NCBI RefSeq assembly: GCF_008693065.1 | Contig: NZ_VXKH01000007.1 | Span: forward strand, 1-52,720 | Origin: Corynebacterium tuscaniense | Lineage (GTDB): Bacteria; Actinomycetota; Actinomycetes; Mycobacteriales; Mycobacteriaceae | Length of the DNA stretch: 52,720 bases | Direction: 5' to 3' | Shown: positions 47,862-52,720 of the stretch, piece by piece | Layout: each line of letters starts with the position of its first letter | How positions within the stretch are numbered: the stretch's first letter is position 1 | The notes under the pieces: generated by a model | Told to the model about the DNA's origin: nothing | The model's database searches: none | The model's input: only the letters and a program-made list of their open reading frames with translations | Position numbers and translations under genes: made by a program

Positions 47862-48386
47862 TTAAGCGGCGTCGCCCTGCTTGTCCTGCAGTGCGGCAAC
47901 GAGTCGTGCCGTCTTGGAGGCCGGAGCCTGGAACAGGCCTGCAGCCTTTGCCAAAGAACCCTGGAATGCGCCGGCAAGCTTGGCCAGAGTGGTCTCGCGG
48001 TTGTCCATCTCTGCGACAGCGTCCAGCTGGGCTGCGTCGAGAGGGTTACCGTCCATGTAGCCGCCCTTGAGGATGAACTTGTCGTTCTCCTTGGCGAACT
48101 TCTTCATCACCTTCGCAGCGTCAACCGATGCGTCGCCCTGGATGAAGGCAACGGCGGTTGGGCCGGTGAGAAGATCATCGAGACCCTCGATGCCCTGCTC
48201 GTTAGCAGCGATCTTCACGAGGGTGTTCTTGGCGACGTGCAGTTCAACATCAAAGCCCAGATCACCGCGCAGCTGCTGCAGCTGACCAACGGTCAGACCA
48301 CGGTACTCGGTGAGGAACACAGCGGAAGATGACTCAAACTTCTCCTTGAGAGCCTTGAGCTCCGCAACATTCTTCGGGTTTGCCAT
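47862..48386 (-). CDS. rplJ: 50S ribosomal protein L10
   Basis: 174 residues. ELKALKEKFESSSAVFLTEYRGLTVGQLQQLR and the following VAKNTLVKIAA, TGPTAVAF segments are typical. It is the base of the L7/L12 stalk and, in many bacteria, represses its own operon by binding the leader. A leader with an attenuator-like hairpin lies just upstream. Confidence 0.98.
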   Translation of the reverse strand: MANPKNVAELKALKEKFESSSAVFLTEYRGLTVGQLQQLRGDLGFDVELHVAKNTLVKIAANEQGIEGLDDLLTGPTAVAFIQGDASVDAAKVMKKFAKENDKFILKGGYMDGNPLDAAQLDAVAEMDNRETTLAKLAGAFQGSLAKAAGLFQAPASKTARLVAALQDKQGDAA

Positions 48387-48620
48387 AACACACGCCTCCT
48401 TCCCATTACTTCATGTCTTGTCCGCCCGGAGCTTTCAGACACTTTGCATCCGTTTTGGAGCGAAGCGACAAAAAGCCCCGTGCAGAAGCACGAGGCAGTG
48501 CGCATGTTGCGCGAAAGGTGCCACGTTTCTCCTGCGTGGGCCGATCCCTGGGTGGGATCCTTCGATCTGCCTCGAGGACAGATGACCGACGGTCTTCGGT
48601 GAAACTTGAGCTCGGGTAGT
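48387..48620 (-). promoter_or_regulatory. L10-type leader with attenuator hairpin
   Basis: About 230 nt of untranslated leader before rplJ. It contains a terminator-like hairpin: GCCCCGTGC (48475-48483) pairs with GCACGAGGC (48488-48496) with one mismatch, loop AGAA, and a U5 run follows on the minus strand (48470-48474). Further upstream GGATC-rich arms (about 48550-48562) can form another hairpin. The position and the intrinsic-terminator shape suit L10 leader autoregulation. Confidence 0.7.
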
Positions 48621-48646
48621 ACCCGTTCAAACTTCGGTTGAGTACC

Positions 48647-50977
48647 CTAGCGCTTCCCCTTGGCTTTTTCCAAATCCTTGATCAGGCGCCGCGCCGCGTT
48701 AAACAGCACGATCCCGCCAATCAGCGCCATCACCCCCACGCCTAGCGCGAGCCCGGACCAGAATCCGCCCGCCGTGAGTGACGCGAGCCCGCCGAGGCTA
48801 TCCACGCGATCAGTGTCCTCATCGGGCACGCCCATTCCGCTTATCGACGATCTAATCGGCGCCCCTTCCTCCCCGACTTCAACCGGCGGAGCATCCTCCA
48901 CTACATCTTCCGGTGCGTCCTCCATTGCATCGGTGATGTCCTCAGCGTTACCGACTGGCGCCGGTTGGGCAACACCACCACCTACCGCCGCGGGTTGCGC
49001 AACGCCAGCTGGTGCAGCGACGTGAGCGGGAGCTGGTGCACCTGCTTGGTTTTGGGGTGCAGTGCCTCCCGGATGGCCCGGCGCGGGTTTGGTAGCTGGC
49101 TTGGTGATGTTGCCTTTGGTGGTGCTGTTGGTGTTGGTCCGTTTTGGGGCTGCGGCTTTCAGGGTGCCGTCAAGGGCTTTGCCAAGTTGCTGCACGGCGG
49201 TGCCTATCTGGCCGATGCCCTGTGGTGTCCACGGGCTGGCAACTGATGGGGCAGATGGGAGTCCGGCGCAGAGCTCATCCACATTGCCCAGGTCTGTATA
49301 GCCGGCAGCCTGGTGCGCCTGAGCAGTGGCAATGGTTTTATCCCCCACGAGGAATGGTACGTCGATGGAGTGATCGATGTTCTCCCCTGCCGCGGTTTCC
49401 CCACTGACGTTGAACCGCACCGTGTAATAGCCCGGCCGATTAAAGCCGAAGGCCATGTGGTCATGTGCGCGGGCCGGGTACTGCATCACGTGACTGCGGT
49501 CGTGGGAATCAAAAGCGATTTTGAGACCACCGAGGGATTCATGCCACGCCAGCATCCGGCCGGGGCCGGTGTAATCACTGATGGACACAGTCACGGTACT
49601 GCCCGGCGCGAGGGTGCCGGGGGCGAGGTGGTCTGTGGAAAAGCCTGGCCACGGCACGTTGGGTTTCTGCGACTGCGGCAGGGACCACAGGGTTTCCGGC
49701 TGGCCCGGCAAGGACTCCCGGATCTTTGCCGGTGGTGTCACCTTCGCCGCATCCGGGACGGTCAAGGCGAATGTGCCGCTCGGGCGGGAGATGGTGTTGG
49801 CCGGGTCAGAGCCGTCGAGAAGCTCAAACGTGATCGGCTTATCGCCGCCGCCGGCCAGAGCGATATCGAGGTGCCCGTGGGTAATGATGGTGTCTGGTTT
49901 ACCCGCTAGAGCCTTGGCTGCCTGGCACTTCTCTGCAGCGTTGGGCAAGCGGGGCGCAGGCCTGCTGGGTTCGCTGGGCGGGTTCGACGGCGCGGGCGGC
50001 TGGCTGGGTCCCGGTGATGGCCCGGGTGGCGGCGTTGGTGCTGGTGTATCGACTGGGGCTAGCGGGTTAGTGATGGGGCGAAGCTCCGTCGTCGTCCCTT
50101 TCGGCAAGCCCGCCTGTTCATCCGTGCCCACGAGCCAGTACATGGTGACGGGGGTGGTGAGTTCCTGGGTGCCGTCGATAAGCTCGGCACGACCTTGCCA
50201 CGTGGTGGCGTAAATACCGGGCTTGGTGAAGGTCCAGGTGAAATGGCCATGCGCACCCACTTCGTAGTCAATGCTGTGCTTGGTCTCATCGGCGCTGCTG
50301 AAGGCGTGCTCCACATCCCCGGCACCGCCCGCGCCAGCGAAGAAGACATTCATGTCGCCCGGTCCGGAGAATTCTTTGAGGTCGAAATACATGAGGTCGT
50401 CGACGAAATTGGTGGGGATCCGCCCATCCAACTCGTGGTTCGGGTCGAAGGCGCCAAGGCCCGCCCAGATCGGGCGCCACTGGTCGAAGAAGCTGACGGA
50501 CTGCGGGGCGGTCCACACCACATCACCCGGTGCCCCCAGGAAGGACAAGGCATCGGAGTCGGGGACGGTGATGCGGCTCACCTCATTACCGTCCGCATCC
50601 GCGTCGGGCGCGAGACGGAAACACACATCATCCATGGGCACCACGGATTGGCCATCCACCGCCATCACGGACAATGCGCCCTGGGCGTCGCGGGTGCCGT
50701 ACAACGCATCAACGTGAGAGTGGTACAACAGCTTGCGGCCCGCGCAGGGATGGGTCACCTGCCTGCCCTCCGTGGTTGTCATGGTGGCGTCCGCGGGCAG
50801 GTTCACACCAAAGCCTGCATCGCCGGGGCGGTGGGCACTCGATACGGCAGGGTCCGCAGCAGCAGTGCCAGCCCCAATGAGGGCACCACTTAAGGCGCTG
50901 CCAGCAACCACGAATGTGGCAGCCACGGCAGCTGAACCGCGACGCAGAGCAGAAGTATCAGTTGAGTGAGTGAGCAA
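48647..50977 (-). CDS. Surface-anchored ABC-transporter-associated protein, choice-of-anchor M domains
   Basis: 776 residues. TTG start at 50975-50977 with AAGGA upstream, overlapping the permease by 20 bp. Signal peptide to about residue 41 (GTAAA, then DP). Two related domains, about 50-285 and 355-555. The first has YHSHVDALY and GAHGHFTWTFTKPGIY; the second has ITHGHLDIAL and RAHDHMAFGFNRPGYY. They are joined by a Pro-rich linker. A second Pro/Ala-rich region, an acidic stretch and a C-terminal helix (GLALGVGVMALIGGIVLF) end in a basic tail. This fits the actinobacterial surface-anchored repeat proteins found with metal-type ABC transporters (TIGR03773/03769-like). The HxH pairs suggest metal binding. 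No LPxTG. Confidence 0.82.
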   Translation of the reverse strand: MLTHSTDTSALRRGSAAVAATFVVAGSALSGALIGAGTAAADPAVSSAHRPGDAGFGVNLPADATMTTTEGRQVTHPCAGRKLLYHSHVDALYGTRDAQGALSVMAVDGQSVVPMDDVCFRLAPDADADGNEVSRITVPDSDALSFLGAPGDVVWTAPQSVSFFDQWRPIWAGLGAFDPNHELDGRIPTNFVDDLMYFDLKEFSGPGDMNVFFAGAGGAGDVEHAFSSADETKHSIDYEVGAHGHFTWTFTKPGIYATTWQGRAELIDGTQELTTPVTMYWLVGTDEQAGLPKGTTTELRPITNPLAPVDTPAPTPPPGPSPGPSQPPAPSNPPSEPSRPAPRLPNAAEKCQAAKALAGKPDTIITHGHLDIALAGGGDKPITFELLDGSDPANTISRPSGTFALTVPDAAKVTPPAKIRESLPGQPETLWSLPQSQKPNVPWPGFSTDHLAPGTLAPGSTVTVSISDYTGPGRMLAWHESLGGLKIAFDSHDRSHVMQYPARAHDHMAFGFNRPGYYTVRFNVSGETAAGENIDHSIDVPFLVGDKTIATAQAHQAAGYTDLGNVDELCAGLPSAPSVASPWTPQGIGQIGTAVQQLGKALDGTLKAAAPKRTNTNSTTKGNITKPATKPAPGHPGGTAPQNQAGAPAPAHVAAPAGVAQPAAVGGGVAQPAPVGNAEDITDAMEDAPEDVVEDAPPVEVGEEGAPIRSSISGMGVPDEDTDRVDSLGGLASLTAGGFWSGLALGVGVMALIGGIVLFNAARRLIKDLEKAKGKR

Positions 50978-51863
50978 GGTTCTTCCTTAAGTCGTGCCGT
51001 GTACGGCGGCGAAAACGTTCGGTGGCCAGCCCCTGCTGGGGCGAAAAGAGCCAGCTGACTACAAAGAATGCGGTGAGACAGAGCACTACGGTGGCGCCGG
51101 TGGGGGTGTCATAGGCCCAGGACAGCCACACTCCGAGGACGGAGCCGGCAACACCGGTGCCAGCGGCAAGCAACATCATCACGCCGAGCTTGTCAGTAAA
51201 CATCCGGGCTGTGGCAGCCGGGGTAACCAAGAGGGCAACCACGAGGATGTTGCCGATCGTGCGCACGGAAATCACCACCGCCGTGGTCACCGCCAAGTAC
51301 AGCAGCAGGTCCAGAACAAAAACGGGAAGGTTCATGGAACGCGCGGTCTCCCGGTCCAGACTCACCGCAGTAAACCACGGACGCAAGCCCAGCATGAGCC
51401 CCACAATGAGAATGCCGGCGGCCGCCGAAACCCACATATCCTGCTCAGACACACCAGTCAGCGAACCGAAAAGGAAAGATGTGAGCGAGGCGGTATAGCC
51501 CTCAACGCGGGAGATCACCACGAGCCCCACGGCGAACGCGGCGGCGTAGAAAATACCGATCACGGTGTCTTCCTTCACCCGTTCCCGCTGTGAGAACACC
51601 GCGATCAACACCGCCACCGTCATGCCGGCAACAGCACCGCCAAGCAGCACAGACACCTGCAACGCAAAGGCCACAGCAATACCGGGGAACACAGCATGCG
51701 CCACAGCATCACCGATGAAGGCCATCCCACGAAGTACCACGTAGCAGCCCACCACCGCACAGACCACCGCCGCGATCACCGCCACAATAAGGGCGCGCGG
51801 CAGGAAACTCAGTTGAGGGTTGGTCAAATCAACCAGGAACTGCACAAAACTAATCTCAGGCAC
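50958..51863 (-). CDS. ABC transporter permease, ABC-3 (metal) family
   Basis: 301 residues from the GTG at 51861-51863, preceded by AAGGAGG at ideal distance; an in-frame ATG at 51884 is less well placed. About eight hydrophobic helices. Segments such as LRGMAFIGDAVAHAVFPGIAVAFAL and ISVRTIGNILVVALLVTPAATARMFTDKL are typical of the ZnuB/TroC-type permeases for zinc or manganese (anchored-repeat type, TIGR03770-like). The start overlaps the ATPase end by 8 bp. Confidence 0.88.
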   Translation of the reverse strand: MPEISFVQFLVDLTNPQLSFLPRALIVAVIAAVVCAVVGCYVVLRGMAFIGDAVAHAVFPGIAVAFALQVSVLLGGAVAGMTVAVLIAVFSQRERVKEDTVIGIFYAAAFAVGLVVISRVEGYTASLTSFLFGSLTGVSEQDMWVSAAAGILIVGLMLGLRPWFTAVSLDRETARSMNLPVFVLDLLLYLAVTTAVVISVRTIGNILVVALLVTPAATARMFTDKLGVMMLLAAGTGVAGSVLGVWLSWAYDTPTGATVVLCLTAFFVVSWLFSPQQGLATERFRRRTRHDLRKNLAHSLN

Positions 51864-52635
51864 GAACGCCTCCTTGAACAGCATGAATTCCAGCCAGCCA
51901 CCGTGAATTCGGGGCCACACAAAAAGTTTCCGACCATGGCTGCGGGTCAGCGAGGTCCTCCGGGCTGCCATCAGCAACAATGCCGTGGTTAAACAAGATC
52001 AGACGGTCACAGGAATACACCGCCTCAGCGACGTTGTGCGTGGACATCACCACAGCCACACCGCTGTCCACCAGCTCGCGGAAGAGATACAAAAGTTGTT
52101 CGGTGGTGGGGATGTCAAGGCCGGTAAAGGGTTCGTCGAGAAGCAAAAGCTTCGGCTCACGCGCAAGCGCACGAGCGACGAGGACACGCTGACGCTGACC
52201 GCCGGAGAGCCTTCCCACTGGGCGTTCGCGCAGGTCCCAAAGGCCGACCTGTTTGATAGCGCGCGCTGTGGCGATGTGGTCCGCGCGACTGGCGGGGCGC
52301 CACCATGGGCGCAAACTCAGGCGGCCGCTGAGCACCATCGCGTAAATGTCAATGGGAAAATCCCACGCCACCGCATGACGTTGCGGCACATAGCCGACAG
52401 CATCCCGCACCCCCTTACCGCGCTGCCCGGACACCTCAACCTCACCAGAATCGGCCTTGACCAGACCCAACAACGCGCGCAGGAACGTCGTCTTGCCCGC
52501 ACCATTCGGCCCAAGCAACCCAACAAACTCCCCGGCGCCCACCGTCACGCTCACATCCGCGAACACACTCGCGGGGCCGTAATTGACACGCAGCCCCTCC
52601 GCAACCAACACGGCTTCTTCCAAGTAATGGCGCAT
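51856..52635 (-). CDS. ABC transporter ATP-binding protein (metal type)
   Basis: 259 residues. Walker A GPNGAGKT, Q-loop VPQRHAVAWDFP, signature LSGGQRQR, Walker B LLLLDEP and switch His in MSTHN are all intact. The sequence is of the ZnuC/manganese-type class (TIGR03771-like). ATG at 52633-52635 overlaps the upstream stop by one base (TGATG). It energises the permease encoded downstream. Confidence 0.92.
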   Translation of the reverse strand: MRHYLEEAVLVAEGLRVNYGPASVFADVSVTVGAGEFVGLLGPNGAGKTTFLRALLGLVKADSGEVEVSGQRGKGVRDAVGYVPQRHAVAWDFPIDIYAMVLSGRLSLRPWWRPASRADHIATARAIKQVGLWDLRERPVGRLSGGQRQRVLVARALAREPKLLLLDEPFTGLDIPTTEQLLYLFRELVDSGVAVVMSTHNVAEAVYSCDRLILFNHGIVADGSPEDLADPQPWSETFCVAPNSRWLAGIHAVQGGVRA

Positions 52636-52720
52636 CAGGCATCCCCGCCCATCTCAGTGAGAGCCTCGTCCCGCGTGGCCCGCGCGCGCCGCATCAACGC
52701 CGCGCCCGCGAGTCCCACGA
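52635..52720 (-). CDS. C-terminal end of an upstream gene, cut by window edge
   Basis: Minus-strand frame giving VGLAGAALMRRARATRDEA then LTEMGGDA and a TGA that overlaps the ATPase start. The small hydrophobic patch followed by an Arg-rich tail suggests the end of a membrane-anchored protein. In related operons this position is held by the substrate-binding or surface-anchored partner. Too short to identify further. Confidence 0.55.
   Translation of the reverse strand, partial: VGLAGAALMRRARATRDEALTEMGGDA

Noticed and set aside
4582..50183. CGTCGATAAGC as a DnaA box or KOPS
   Set aside because: It does not match TTATCCACA, and the two orientations are balanced (5 to 4), unlike a strand-polar FtsK signal.

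Overview
The window is a chromosomal segment of a high-GC Gram-positive bacterium, almost certainly a Corynebacterium. The signs are GTG starts on rpoB, rpoC and tuf, corynebacterial-type RpoB and RpoC sequences, an Asp23/AmaP cell-envelope operon, a DUF3068 membrane protein, a sortase-built pilus and a type I-E CRISPR-Cas system. I cannot name the species from sequence alone. Most genes lie on the minus strand. The Asp23 operon and the CRISPR array are read on the plus strand.

Layout, left to right. 1-4176: S10 ribosomal operon on the minus strand, transcribed rpsJ-rplC-rplD-rplW-rplB-rpsS-rplV-rpsC (rpsC is cut by the window edge), with a structured leader. 5009-8055: divergent six-gene Asp23/DUF2273/AmaP-type envelope operon, meeting a conserved hypothetical gene tail to tail. 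8975-10075: DUF222/HNH endonuclease. 10423-15099: str cluster rpsL-rpsG-fusA-tuf. 15205-15768: frameshifted remnant of a small surface protein. 15893-26782: three-gene pilus locus, transcribed major pilin, class C sortase, then a 2771-residue LPATG-anchored leucine-rich-repeat adhesin. 27090-34684: rpoB-rpoC. 34990-35955: DUF3068 protein. 36025-45107: complete type I-E cas operon cas3-cse1-cse2-cas7-cas5-cas6e-cas1-cas2. 45108-47264: leader and CRISPR array with 31 repeats and 30 spacers. 47408-48386: rplJ-rplL with a leader attenuator. 48647-52720: surface protein plus ABC transporter operon of the anchored-repeat, metal-ABC type, running off the right edge.

The backbone is the classic bacterial rplJL / rpoBC / str / S10 super-cluster. 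Two accessory systems, pilus and CRISPR-Cas, sit in the gaps between these essential genes, with no integrase or transposase visible.

The less ordinary features are these. Two neighbouring spacers overlap by 20 nt and so reveal a protospacer flank. The CRISPR leader holds a 28-bp perfect palindrome built from the repeat's 3' half, and a degenerate repeat. An 11-mer (CGTCGATAAGC) occurs nine times, twice as an inverted pair between rpoB and rpoC. The large pilus-locus adhesin carries about 16 'SWG' leucine-rich repeats and has no von Willebrand A domain that I could see. The right-hand surface protein carries paired HxH motifs next to a metal-type ABC transporter.
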